Counted from the stretch's first letter, positions 22,861 to 34,616 are shown. The stretch: 64,000 nucleotides of DNA from Pegoplata infirma (GCA_963921195.1 OY992540.1:55870844-55934843), one strand, 5' to 3'. Numbers and translations are program-made. Notes: generated by a model from the sequence alone, not told the origin.

Positions 22861-23721
22861 CCACACTCGAATTGAAAAAATCAGATTTAGTTGATACTTG
22901 CTTAACAGCCTACTTGGCGTATCGGTCTAGAGCAGTGGTCGGCAGAAAGAGGCATATGAAAGTATTTGTGTTTTAATAAAAATATGCATGTGTTGGTGTA
23001 TTTCTTCAACAAAGCGACATCAACCTGCTTTGAAGAAAGTAAGCTTGCTACAGAATAAAATATTTGTTCTTTTTATGCTCTTTGTTGATTTTTTGTTGAC
23101 ATTCGTGTTGTATACATGTGAATAACCACTGATGCCAACTATTTTTAAAAAAATGTAGCTAGATTGGACAAAAAAATAGCTAGAAATAGCTAAATTTAAA
23201 AACAGTTAAAAAATCTAGCTATTTTGTAGCTAGATTTGTATAAACAGTTGAAAAATCGAGCTATTTTATAGCTAGATTTTGGATTTGTGGTTTTTAAAAG
23301 GTTTTATTTGCTAAAGTTTTTAATTAAATAATAAAATAAGTTAGTTTTGGTATTAAAACGAATATTTTCAAATATTTTTATTAAATTTTGCAAACAAAAA
23401 GTTTAAATACTCATATTTTATATCGCAGATATAATTTATAACGCATGAAACTTTAGAAATTGCTTCCAACGCTTAAGTTATTAAATTAAGCTTTTAAATC
23501 AATTTCTTTAACAAAGAAACATTACACAGAAAAAAAAATGTCAATTCAATTAATTTCATTGTTAATACAATTAAACATTTAATTGAAACCGAGCCTACAT
23601 TGGATATTGTCAATACAACAATGACTTTTGTAACTTTTCTAAAAAAATAATTCCAAAAATAGAACAATCTAAAAATAGAAATAAATAAACTAAAAAAAAT
23701 ATAAAAAAAAAATTCATCCAT

Positions 23722-23789
23722 CGACAACTGGCATCGAACCCGCAACGTTAATGATGCGCGTCTAGCACACTACCACCGTGATATCCTCA
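23722..23789 (-). repeat. tRNA-like module in MITE copy
   Basis: On the minus strand: 'gatatcacggtggtagtgtg', 'ctagacgcgcatcattaacg', 'ttgcgggttcgatgccagtt'. The B box GGTTCGATGCC fits the consensus perfectly. The A box is altered (TATCACGGTGG). Unlikely to fold as a full tRNA. Confidence 0.6.
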
Positions 23790-23800
23790 TATATATTTAT

Positions 23801-24578
23801 TAGACTGCCCAGAAAAAAACAAAGTTGTTATTTTCTTGGGGGATACCTGCGAATTTTGTTCCTTTTTGTGCAAAAAAATTTCGGTTTTTTTTTGGGATTT
23901 TTAAAATAATATCTAGAGGTCGCGATCTCGCGTTTTATAACGATTTATTTTTTTTGAGTTGTTTATTATTTTAAATTGTTAAATATGATTAATATGATAA
24001 AATATTAATAATTTCAGACAAAAAAAAAATAAATTAAAAATTAATTATCGCTCATTCCATGAGATGTCTCCCAGCATCTAATCAAATGTTCTTTAATTTA
24101 TTTGAAATTTTGCACACAGGTACACTATGGAGCAATTAAAATAAATTCGTTTTTAGTTTCGCGAAAATCCACGAATTCGCGAACGCGAATATATTCGCGA
24201 ATTCACGGATTTTCTCGGAACTAACAACTGATTTATTTTAATAGCTTCATAGTGTTCATGTGTGCAAAATTTCAAATAAATTAAGGAACATTTGATTAGA
24301 TGCTGGGAGACATCTCATGGAATGAGCGATATTTAATTTTTAATTTAATTTTTTTTTTGTCTGAAATTATTAATATTTTATCATATTAATCATATTTAAC
24401 AATTTAAAATAATAAAAAACTCAAAAAAAATAAATCGTTATAAAACGCGAGATCGCGACCTCTAGATATTATTTTAAAAATCCCAAAAAAAAACCGAAAT
24501 TTTTTTGCACAAAAAGGAACAAAATTTGCAGGTATCCCCCAAGAAAATAAAAACTTCGCTTTTTTTCTGGGCAGTCTA
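23801..24578. mobile_element. 778-bp near-perfect palindromic (foldback) element
   Basis: The whole element is one inverted repeat centred near 24190, from TAGACTGCCCAG to CTGGGCAGTCTA, with only scattered mismatches. The centre is CG-marked ('gaattcgcgaacgcgaat' facing 'atattcgcgaattc'). ATATTTAT lies at 23793-23800 and 24579-24586 as an 8-bp direct repeat. The related, uninterrupted repeat at 9560-9590 supports a single ATATTTAT in the empty site. No open frame. Superfamily uncertain: the duplication length suggests hAT or P-like but the ends are not diagnostic. Confidence 0.85.
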
Positions 24579-24823
24579 ATATTTATGCTTGACTAAACAG
24601 CATATTTAAAAAAAAAACACTAAAAAAAGAATGAATAACTAATTGACTAAATATGTACATAAAGTGTCTGTAGAATCAGTGTGCACTCTTTGCTGTTTTT
24701 AAAATAAAAAAATGTGGCATTATATTTAAAAATAAATAATAATGTGGCTTCACACATGTTTAAAAAATTTAAAATAGAATAACAAAAAAATTATCACAAA
24801 TTAAAAAAAAAAAAAAAAGTGTT

Positions 24824-24892
24824 CCGCCAACTGGCAGCGAACCCGCAACCTTCATGATTCGAGTCTGACACACTACCACCGTGCTATCGTCA
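24824..24892 (-). repeat. tRNA-like module in MITE copy
   Basis: On the minus strand: 'gacgatagcacggtggtagt', 'gtgtcagactcgaatcatga', 'aggttgcgggttcgctgcca'. It matches module 1 at 9141. Both boxes are recognisable. Confidence 0.6.
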
Positions 24893-25044
24893 CATATATG
24901 TTTGCTTGAATTAATGAGTTTATAAAGTGTGTGTGTTATTAATAAAAAAAAAAAAAATTGTCACATTAACAATATACATTGTTGATACAATTAAAAACGT
25001 TGTTGAACTAGTATTTAGTATTTATATGATTTTAAATAACTCCC

Positions 25045-25185
25045 AAATATTGGGACTTGTTTCATTTTTTCTTTGGGACTTATTTCATTTCTTAAAGTTG
25101 GGAGTTAATTCGTTCCTCTTAGGACTTATATCATTAGGAATTATTTCATTGGGATTTATTTCATTTGGGAGTTGTTTCGCAGTAC
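25045..25185 (+). repeat. Short minisatellite TTGGGACTTATTTCATT
   Basis: About seven imperfect ~18-22-bp units such as 'ttgggacttatttcatt' and 'taggaattatttcattgg'. The open frame at 24927-25196 derives its hydrophobic repeats from this array and is not a gene. Confidence 0.6.
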
Positions 25186-26089
25186 CAAATTTTTAATACA
25201 CAATTATCTGAATGCGAATTAAAAGCTCGATTATAGCCACTCGTTTTTTTGGTTATGAATTCTGGTGTAAAATTTTATCCGTTATTGGAGAGATGAAAAC
25301 TATTATATTTTAAACCCATAGCTGTTTTTTCTTTATGTTGGTACTAAACTACATTCTCTATGAATTATGCCAATACGATACTTGCTTGCTGTTGAAAATT
25401 TTAAGTAACTTTATCATGGAGAGATTTTTGATAAATTTAAAATTTTTGTTTGAAGTTAAAGGAAATATCATAGAAAACCCCTGATAAAACTTTTTGAAAA
25501 GTTGAAAAACTAGCAGATGTCATACACACTTAAATAGCACGTTAACGAAATGTCAACTTGAAAATATGGCTAATAAAACGGTTTAAAAAAAACACTTTTT
25601 TACAAATTTTGCGAACAAAAAAGTAGCTAGATTTGTAGCTAAGAGCTAAATGACTTTTTTTGTCGCTAGATGCAAAAAAAAATAGCTAAATCTAGCTACA
25701 AAATAGCTAAATTGGCAACAATGTGAATAACCGATTGTGTTCGGCTCCAGCGTGCAATGGGTGCCGACCACTGGTCTAGAGTGATTGTACGTTACAAGCA
25801 GTTAATAGCAAAGTATTACAGATGATGGGTTCAATCCTTGTCGGCTGCGATCTGTAAATAATTTTCACATACATAGTTCTATTGACTATTAACTGAATAA
25901 ATTTGTCATTAAAAGTTTTTCTGAAGATTATTATAACTGAAGATTATGTAAATTGCCTGAAACTAGTAAGAAACAAACCAGGATGTCTTAAATTTTTAGA
26001 AAAATTAAATTTTTCTTTCACACTTTTCTCAATTCAAAAACCATATAGATGATTTTCAATTTTTTTCAAAGGCGTTTTGAATAAGTCAA

Positions 26090-27255
26090 AAAATAAGTAT
26101 TAAATCTAATTCTGAGGTAAATAATGATAAGACATGTCTTCAGAAAAATTTGATGGTGGTTCTTTTCTTAGAATATATTAACAATCTATCTCCCATTTAA
26201 AGGGGTCATATTGGTCCTTTTTCATATATACGCACTGAACACCAATAAAACGTGCGTTTAAAGGGTTAAAATGTTCTACAAAACGTTTCTGCGTCAAATT
26301 TCACTAGGGGTTGCTGAAAATCAAAAGTTCGTGCGAAAATTACAAAATGCTTAAAAAGGTAAAATTGTAAATTATCTCATACTATTACATTTTTTTTCAT
26401 CAAAGTCGTGTGAAATAAGTCGAAAAAACTTTTAAATTCTGCTTCTGACTTAAATTACGACAATAGGTGTATTCAAAGTAATTTGATGACCGTTATTTTC
26501 TTAAAACAAATTAATCCTCTATATTGAATTTTTTGGGGTCATTTTGGACCTTTTTTCAAATATCCTCTTATAACACGAACCCCTAGTAAAATTTGATGCA
26601 GAATATTTTTGTAGAACATTTTAACCCCTTTAAGTCACGTTTTAGTAGCGTTCTATGAGGGTATTTGGAAAAAGCACAAAAATTACCCCTAAAAATGGAA
26701 ATTTCACTGTAGATATCTGTTATCGTAATTTAGCTCAGAAGCAAGTTTATTAAATTTTTTCTACTTGTTTCAATTTACTTTGATGAAAAACTATTTAAAA
26801 TTATATGATAATTTATAATTTTGCTATTTTAGGCATTTTTCACTTTTCGAAGGAACTGTTGATCTTCGAAAACCCCTAGTGAAATTTGATGCAGAACATT
26901 TGTATAACATTTTAACCCTTTAAACGCACGTTTTATTGGTGTTCTATGACGATATTTGAAAAAGGACCAAAAGGTCCCCTAAATGTGGGAGATATAGGCT
27001 TAATATATTTTAAGAAAAGAACCGCCATCAAATTTTACTGACGACATGTCTTAACATTATGTACGTCCGAATTAGATTTAATGCTTATTTTTTGACTTAT
27101 TCATAACGCCTCTAAAAAAAATTGAAAAATTTCAGTGGGACATAAAAAAAGAACTCGAGCTAAGTTTTCAAGACCCTTGGGGGGTTTTGATCTACTGTTC
27201 GTATACTTTCATATTTTTTGGTCCCATCCAAGATACAAAATCGTGTTGCACAGTG
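26090..27255. mobile_element. MITE-like element ending GTTGCACAGTG (second full copy)
   Basis: Same architecture as 18200-19515: alternating-orientation blocks with 'tttgatggtggttctttt', 'aaagggttaaaatgttct', 'gaaccgccatcaaatttt', ending 'gaactcgagctaagtttt' and 'aaatcgtgttgcacagtg'. No transposase. Confidence 0.65.
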
Positions 27256-28660
27256 TTATTTTTGCATCAACAAATTTTTATTTTTATCAAAAAATTTTTT
27301 ATTTTTATCGAAAAAATTTTGTTTCATCAAAAAGTATAGAATAATACGAGTAATCGTCCCACTAGTAGTCTACTAACAAGTCGGATTATTTCAAGAAGTC
27401 TTTAACTAGCGTACTACTACCTTCCATCCCCTCATGGAATTGCTCGAATCCCCTCACTGAATATCTGATATTTCTTTTAGTTTGACATTTTCATATATAT
27501 TTCTTCTTTATCTTTTTTTTTCGATGTGTTTTCTTTAATTCTTTTTTAATGGTTTTTTCTTCGATGTGGTTTTCTTTAATTCCTCTTTATTTTTTCTGTT
27601 CTTCGATGTGTTTTTTTGTATTTTTCGATGTGTTTTTTCACTTTACGATGTGTTTTATCACTTTTTTTACAAATTTTCTCTTTCAAAACATGCTCGAGAT
27701 AATCCGATTTAAGGACCAAAATTCCACAGAGGATGTTCTCCGAAATTTTACGGATGAATACTCTTATTTGTATATACTTTTTGGTTTCATTACATTTTTT
27801 TTCCTTTTCATTAAAAATTTTTTTCTTCCATTTTTTATTTCAAAAATGTTTTTTTTTTTTTTAGCAAGAGTACAAAATTCGCAGGCATTTTTTTTAAATG
27901 GTTTGTCTGAGATTATTTGGTTATATTTAGTATCTAAGCACACTGTCTTTATGTGGAGGGAACTTCATTCCGTCATTAAAAAAATCAAATTAACAGTTTT
28001 TTAATAAAATTATAGATCATTAATAAAAGTATCTTACAAATTTTTAATAAATCGGTTCATAAACTTGATCATTTACAAACTCTTGTTGTACATTTTTTTT
28101 GTTAGTTTTTTTTAAATTTAGATAAGTTTTTTCCAAAAAGATATTAAGAGTGTCTTTTAAAAATTATATCTCTTAATTTATTTTTAAAGAAAATTCCATT
28201 AAGCATATAGTTTATTGTTATTTTCTTAGTAATAGTTTCCAATTATACTTATAATCTATGAATAATTCATGTCTGACTTTTTAAAAATCCTTTTGATTAT
28301 AAAATCAATTTTTATTATAATAAAATCTTAAAAATGGTTTTTAAATGATAAATTAAAGCTTCTCAAAAAAGTGTTTTACTTTTATTAAAAAATATATGTA
28401 TAAAATCAAATGACTTGCGATTGTAATCTATAAACAAATTATTAATTTTTTTTATTCCTAGTAATACTATCTAATTTATTACTCAATTTTCCTTAAACAT
28501 TAATTTAAATTCTGTAATTTATAATATTATTAGTTTGTATTTGGTAGCTTCTTTATATTATTCCTTTATTATATTTTACATTGTTAATTTAACTAATAAT
28601 TAAATTTTTATAATATCAACCAAACTAAAAAAAAACCTTAATTAGTTTTTAAGCCTCTAG
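27256..28660. other. Low-complexity AT-rich DNA, no gene accepted
   Basis: It begins with a short 'tttttatcaaaaaatttt' array, then 'cgatgtgttttctttaattc' repeats (27520-27660), then very AT-rich DNA. The longest frame (27549-28004, 151 residues) is F-rich because it runs over T-tracts, and no domain is recognisable. At 27865-27897 'gtacaaaattcgcaggcat' recurs inverted at about 45072-45100. Confidence 0.5.
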
Positions 28661-28956
28661 TAAAATGAAAATCTATGGGGCATTCCAAGCCAAATTCCTA
28701 TACCAAATTTTTTATTTTACGATTTCCCAAATTTTTTTAAATTTTTAGTATCTTTTGAAAGCTTAATCTTGGTAAATTTTTAATTTACCGAAATCAAGCC
28801 GAAATCACCGAAAAGAATGAATTTCAAAGAAATCAACTCTGAGGTATAGTTTTTATTGAACTTCAATTAACACAGTTATTAAATAATGATTTGAAATTGT
28901 TTACATTAAGAAACTGTTATATCGGTCATGCCAATTTGAATTTTCTATATTTTTAT
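28661..28956. repeat. Fragment related to the TGGGGCATTCCA MITE
   Basis: 'atggggcattccaagccaaa', a 'gatttcccaaatttttttaa' stretch and 'agtatcttttgaaagcttaa' parallel the left end of the palindromic MITE at 29053, in the same order but more diverged. Related sequence also appears at 31330-31500. Confidence 0.5.
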
Positions 28957-30840
28957 ACCCTCCAAACACAGTATGGGGGTATACTCACTTTCTCATTCCG
29001 TGTGTAACGCATCGAAATATCGGTCGGGGACCCCACAAAGTATATAAGTATATGGGGCATTCCATGTCAAATCGGACACTTTGAAAATTTTTTAGATTTT
29101 CCCAATTTTTTTTACAGATTTTAGTACCCTTCGAAAACTCCGTCGTGGTATATTTTTTTGATGACCCGTTCAAAAGATATCGAATTTTTAAAAATTGGTA
29201 GTTTGTTCCTTTACTCAAACTTCTTTTACTCATAACTTATTCAATATTGCTCCAAATTTAAAATTTTTATTGCACAATTTTTGTCTTTTTACGTACTTTT
29301 TAAAAAAAATTCCCAAAAAAATCTTAAAAGCGCTCTAGTATGCGGTTTTAAAACTTAAATCTCATTTTTGAAAATGTTTGTACTCTTCGATTTTTTTTAA
29401 ATTTTTTTTTTGTAAAACCTCTATCGATTCTACAAATTTTTTGCCCAGGAGAATAGTGGGATAAGGGTTATTACTATTTTTTTAAATTTTTTGAAAAAAA
29501 TTTATTGTAATTTTCCAAACTTAAAATCATTTCTACTGCTCCAATGGTGCGTCATAGAGGGGTCATTTATAAGACCGACCCCCATTAATTTTTACGTTTT
29601 AAAATTTCTCTCGAACAAACTAATACCCTATCTCCACAAAACGCAATTTTTTTTAATTTGCTCCAACCGCTCTAATTGTCCTAATAGTGCCCTTAGAGTA
29701 ACAAAATGTATGACCGACCCACAATATTTTCATAGTTCAAACATTTTCTCTGAACACACCTACCCTCTATCTCTAACTGTTAAGGCAGTCCCCATACAAT
29801 GTTTTTTATTTTTTGTAAATTTGGTTTATTTAATCAGCTTCTACCGGTCCAATGCTGCGTCCAAATGGGGTCATTAGTGAGACCGATCCCCAATTATTTT
29901 TACCCTACAACATTTTTTTAAAACATACCTACGCCCTATCTCCACTCCTCCTGGGCAAAAAATTTGTAAAATCAATAGAAGTTTTACACAAAAAAATTTC
30001 AAAAAAATCGAAGAGTACAAACATTTTCCAAAATGAGATTTAAATTTTAAAACTTAAAAATCTCATACTAGAGCGCTTTTAAGAATTTTTTGGGATTTTT
30101 TTTTTTAAAGTACGTAAAAAAACAAAAAATTTTAAAGAAAAAAAAAATTGAAATTTGGACCATTATTGAAGAAGTTATGAGTAAAAGATGTTAAAGTAAA
30201 GGAACAAACTTCCAATTTTTAAACATTCGATATCTTTTGAACAAGTCATAAAAAATATCTGAAAATTTACCACGAAGGAGTTTTCGAAGGGTACTAAAAA
30301 CTGTAAACAAATTGGGAAAATTAAAAAAAAAAAAATTCAAAGTGTCCGATTCCACATGGAATGCCCCATATATAATATTGATCGGTGATATTATCTAAGC
30401 TATTCCAGAGATGTCCGTCCGTCCGTCTGTAGAAATAACGATGCAGTCCAAACCAAAAGAGCTAGACCCCTGAAATTGGGCGAGAATATCTCTTATGTTA
30501 CTGGTAAGGTTAAGTTCGAAGATGGGCAAAATCGGACCAGGGGGAAAAAAGTTCCCCCTTGAAGAACTAAAAAGACCCCTGAAAAATACGATATTTTTAC
30601 GAGCTTTTTTAATTTTTGCTCAACAAATGTAACATTTGTATACCATATTATGTTCATAGACCTGCGCTTGGATCAAGGGGGTTAGAAAATTCGAATTTTT
30701 CAGGCCGCCCCCCTTTGGGGCGTGGTTATCAAAATCAAAAAAAAAAAAACGCTCCTGCGATTTTTTTTTTTTTGATTTTAAAAATGTTGGAGGGTATAAA
30801 AGAATCGGCACAGCCGAATTTAACACTCTTACTTGTTTTT
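28957..30840 (-). mobile_element. mini-me/DINE-1-like element (second type), interrupted by a palindromic MITE
   Basis: 28957-29052 joined to 30369-30840 gives the inverse of the 60640-61156 copy: 'ataccctccaaacacag', 'acgcatcgaaatatcggtcg', the GTCCGTCCGTCCGTCTG tract at 30415-30431, 'aggttaagttcgaagatggg', 'cccccttgaagaact'. It ends 'ggagggtataaaagaatcgg' with the hairpin TCGGCACAGCCGA and 'tttaacactcttacttg'. Frames at 30616-30962 fall in this repeat. Confidence 0.7.
29053..30368. mobile_element. 1.3-kb palindromic TA-flanked MITE
   Basis: The ends TGGGGCATTCCATGTCAAAT and its complement (...'ccacatggaatgcccca') sit next to TA at 29051-29052 and 30369-30370. Inverted arms extend ~430 bp. 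The centre has three direct copies of a ~150-bp block ('gctccaatggtgcgtcatag', 'gaccgacccccattaatttt', 'ctaataccctatctccac' and variants at about 29537, 29665 and 29845). The related host at 61060-61080 is uninterrupted. The frames at 29491-29877 and 29852-30043 arise from the central repeats and look non-coding. Confidence 0.8.
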
Positions 30841-32557
30841 TTTTCTGATTTGCTAGTTTTTTTCCGATTTTTTTGTTTTAGTTTCCCTGAAATTATTAAT
30901 AATAGGTGTGTTTTTTTCGAATTTGTTATAAAATTCCCATACAAATTTAAGTAGATATACACTTCATAAGTAGGGATATTTTTATATTCTTAAAAGTTAA
31001 GTATTTATAAAAGTGGTGCCAAATCTTGAAATTTTCGTTTATATCACTTACCAACACTGTTTTTTTATTTTGAAAAGTCAAATAAAAAATAAAAACAAAT
31101 CCAAAAATAAGTTTGATTAATTTAAATTCTCAACAAAAAAATAAGTGTTTGAATTATGTTATCAACTTTATAAATTAAATAAAAATAAGTTTAATAAAAA
31201 ATAATAAACATAAAGTGATACCAAGTACATTTCAAAGAAAAAAAGTGTTTCCAAAAATAGTAAAGTTAAGTAGTGATACCGTTTTTTTTGAAGTAGTTAT
31301 AGTTACATATAAAAAATTCGAAAAAAACACGCCTAATGTTATTTTACGATATTAAAAATTTTTTTAAAGTCTTTAATACCCTTCGAAAACTTAATCGTGA
31401 CAAATTTTCAATTTACCGAAATCATGCCGAAATCAGCAAAATCACCGAAAAGAGTGAATTGTGGCAAGGGTTTTTCACGAATTTACAAAAATCAACTCTG
31501 AGGTATTGAATTTCACAAAATCGGTTCAGTGGTTTACAAAACCGTGAATTTCAGATTGGTTTCACCCTAAGTCCAAATCATTGGTAAGCCACAAAAATAT
31601 TTTAAAAATATTTTTACAATTACAAAAAAATACACTCAAAAAAAATTTTACACTTAAAAAAAATAGAATTTTTTTTTAAAGGCTAAAAAAAGTCTTTACT
31701 CAAAATTAATTATTTTTTATTAAAATTGTTAATTTTTTTCACTTAAAAAGGATGGATTCGGCCCAGTCGAATTTAACTTTTCTTATTGTTTTTTTTTGGA
31801 AATTTGATAATAAATAAAAATTTGATATGAAATTTCTCATCTGTATATAAGTTTTGCTTGTTGGAATAAAATTAAACGATTAAATTTGTAATCTAACATT
31901 TAATATTTAAAATAAATATTCATTTCAACCACATTAAAAGTCTCTGTTAGTGTCTACATAGACAGACTTATGAAAAGACAGACAATTTCTCTTAACTTAA
32001 CATCATAATTATGAAAGTGACCGACCAGAAACATTATCACACACATTATATTCATGTTTGAAAGCCAGTAACATTGAAAAGATTCGAACAGTAAAAGCCT
32101 TCAAAGTAGGATTACAGATTTAAAATTATTAATATTTTTAAGTTTGTAGTGCTAAATTACAAAAAAAAAATTGTTTAACTGTCCAACTTTGTGATAATTC
32201 ACATTATATTTAAAAATAAATAAACTTTACGAATTTACAAGCATTTTAACAATAATAATTGTACAAATTTACTATAAACTCATGCATAAAGCAACAAAAA
32301 GACATTTTGAGTATCAACTGCATTAGTTTTAAATGTCAGACATACTGACAATATAGATAAAGACATTATGAATGTACTAAATTGTAAAGTGGAAGACATC
32401 AAAATGTACAAGTAAACAATGTGACTAAAAAGTTTAAATTAACACAGTTATTAAATGATGATTTGAAATTGTTCACAATAAAAAACTTTTATATCGGTCT
32501 TGCCAGTTTGAATCTTCTATATTTTTTTTTTTGATTTGCTGAATTTTTTTTAAACAA
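30841..32557. other. AT-rich DNA, no gene seen
   Basis: 31330-31500 carries degraded relatives of neighbouring repeats ('taatacccttcgaaaactta', 'gtggcaagggtttttcacg'), and 31730-31790 a DINE-like end ('ggattcggcccagtcgaat'). From 31800 to 32500 the sequence appears lower-copy, with no open frame. Confidence 0.45.
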
Positions 32558-34616
32558 CTTTTTATAAAAGGTGCTTCTTATAAAAGGTACTTTTTATAAA
32601 AGATACTTTTTATAAAAGGTACTTTTTATAAAAGGTACTTTTTATAAAAGGTACTTTTTATAAAAGGTACTTTTTATAAAAGGTACTTTTTATAAAAGGT
32701 ACTTTTTATAAAAGGTACTTTTTATAAAAGGTACTTTTTATAAAAGGTACTTTTTATAAAAGGTACTTTTTATAAAAGGTACTTTTTATAAAAGGTACTT
32801 TTTATAAAAGGTACTTTTTATAAAAGGTACTTTTTATAATAGGTATTTTTTATAAAAGGTACTTTTTATAAAATGTAATTATTATTAAAAGTACTTATTA
32901 TTAAAAGTACTTTTTATAAAAGGTACTTTTTATAAAAGGTACCTTTTATAAAAGCTTCTTTTTATTAAAGGTACTTTTTATAAAATGTACATTTTATAAA
33001 AAGTTCTTTTTTTAAAAGGTACTTTTTACAAAATGTACTTATTATTAAAAGTACTTATTATTAAAAGTACTTTTTATAAAAGGTACTTTTTATAAAAGGT
33101 ACCTTTTATAAAAGCTTCATTTTATTAAAGGTACTTTTTATAAAATGTACATTTTATAAATGGTTCTTTTTTTAAAAGGTACTTTTTATAAAAGGTACTT
33201 TTTATAAAAGGTACTTTTTATAAAAGGTACTTTTTATAAAAGGTACTTTTTATAAAAGGTACTTTTTATAAAAGGTACTTTTTATAAAAGGCACTTTTTA
33301 TAAAAGGTACTTTTTATAAAAGGTACTTTTTATAAAAGGTACTTTTTATAAAAGGTACTTTTTATAAAGGTACTTTTTATAAAAGGTACTTTTTATAAAA
33401 GGTACTTTTTATAAAAGGTACTTTTTATAAAAGGTACTTTTTATAAAAGGTACTTTTTATAAAAGGTACTTTTTATAAAAGGTACTTTTTATAAAAGGCA
33501 CTTTTTATAAAAGGTACTTTTTATAAAAGGTACTTTTTATAAAAGGTACTTTTTATAAAAGGTACTTTTTATAAAAGGTACTTTTTATAAAAGGTACTTT
33601 TTATAAAAGGTACTTTTTATAAAAGGTACTTTTTATAAAAGGTACTTTTTATAAAAGGTACTTTTTATAAAAGGTACTTTTTATAAAAGGTACTTTTTAT
33701 AAAAGGTACTTTTTATAAAAGGTACTTTTTATAAAAGGTACTTTTTATAAAAGGTACTTTTTATAAAAGGTACTTTTTATAAAAGGTACTTTTTATAAAA
33801 GGTACTTTTTATAAAAGGTACTTTTTATAAAAGGTACTTTTTATAAAAGGTACTTTTTATAAAAGGTACTTTTTATAAAAGGTACTTTTTATAAAAGGTA
33901 CTTTTTATAAAAGGTACTTTTTATAAAAGGTACTTTTTATAAAAGGTACTTTTTATAAAAGGTACTTTTTATAAAAGGTACTTTTTATAAAAGGTACTTT
34001 TTATAAAAGGTACTTTTTATAAAAGGTACTTTTTATAAAAGGTACTTTTTATAAAAGGTACTTTTTATAAAAGGTACTTTTTATAAAAGGTACTTTTTAT
34101 AAAAGGTACTTTTTATAAAAGGTACTTTTTATAAAAGGTACTTTTTATAAAAGGTACTTTTTATAAAAGGTACTTTTTATAAAAGGTACTTTTTATAAAA
34201 GGTACTTTTTATAAAAGGTACTTTTTATAAAAGGTACTTCTTATAAAAGGTACTTTTTATAAAAGGTACTTTTTATAAAAGGTACTTTTTATAAAAGGTA
34301 CTTTCTAAAAACCGTACTTTTTATAAAAGGTACTTTTATAAAAGGTACTTTTTATAAAAGGTACTTTTATAAATGGTACTTTTTATAAAAGGTACTTTTT
34401 ATAAAAGATACTTTTTATAAAAGGTACTTTTTATAAAAGGTACTTTAATAAAAGGTACTTTAATAAAAGGTACTTTTTATAAAAGGTACTTTTTTTAAAA
34501 AGTACTTTTTATAAGAGGTACCTTTCATAAAAGATACTTTTTATAAAAGGTACTTTTTATAAAAGACACATTTTATAAAAGGTACTTTTTATAAAAAGTA
34601 CTTTTTTAAAAAGGTA
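32558..34616. repeat. 16-bp satellite TATAAAAGGTACTTTT, about 2.06 kb
   Basis: Roughly 128 head-to-tail copies of TATAAAAGGTACTTTT. The centre (33180-34300) is almost invariant, the edges are diverged. Two segments around 32870-33020 and 33030-33180 share the same unusual variants ('cttattattaaaagtac', 'aaaagcttc', 'gttctttttttaaaagg') displaced by 160 bp, exactly ten units. The unit is nearly self-complementary around GTAC and contains a TATAAAA motif. No coding potential. Confidence 0.95.

Larger units (their letters stand above)
23525..25019. mobile_element. tRNA-module MITE copy inside the hAT, one end lost
   Basis: It is the reverse-orientation relative of 8911-9929. It begins CACAGAAAAAAAAA after TA at 23523-23524 and carries two minus-strand tRNA-like modules. 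It ends near 'cgttgttgaactagtattt' at about 25019, where the expected last ~60 bp are missing. It is interrupted at 23801-24578 by a palindromic element. Confidence 0.75.
22933..25773. mobile_element. hAT-type non-autonomous element, 2.84 kb, target duplication GTCTAGAG
   Basis: The element starts CAGTGGTCGGCA and ends TGCCGACCACTG, a perfect 12-bp inverted repeat. GTCTAGAG occurs directly outside both ends (22925-22932 and 25774-25781). The central TCTAGA is the site preference known for many hAT transposases. Near both ends lie inverted clusters of 'tagctagatttagctattt' (23150-23290 and 25620-25720). The interior consists of later insertions (a MITE with tRNA modules, containing a palindrome). 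No transposase frame is present. Confidence 0.9.
22861..26030 (+). mobile_element. SINE-like host repeat, split by a hAT element
   Basis: Joining 22861-22924 to 25774-26030 across the inserted hAT gives 'tacttggcgtatcggtctag', then 'gatgatgggttcaatccttg' (B-box-like) and a body shared with the minus-strand copy at 15830-16022. The host break lies upstream of the B box, in or beside the expected A-box region. The left boundary is uncertain. Confidence 0.55.

Noticed and set aside
27549..28004. 151-residue frame, among the longest in the window outside the retrotransposons
   Set aside because: Phe-rich translation across T-tracts and CGATGTGTTTT repeats; no domain, and no start context or splice pattern supports it.
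29491..29877. 128-residue frame with several Cys and Pro residues
   Set aside because: It spans diverged direct repeats in the middle of a palindromic MITE; the other repeat units do not preserve the frame.
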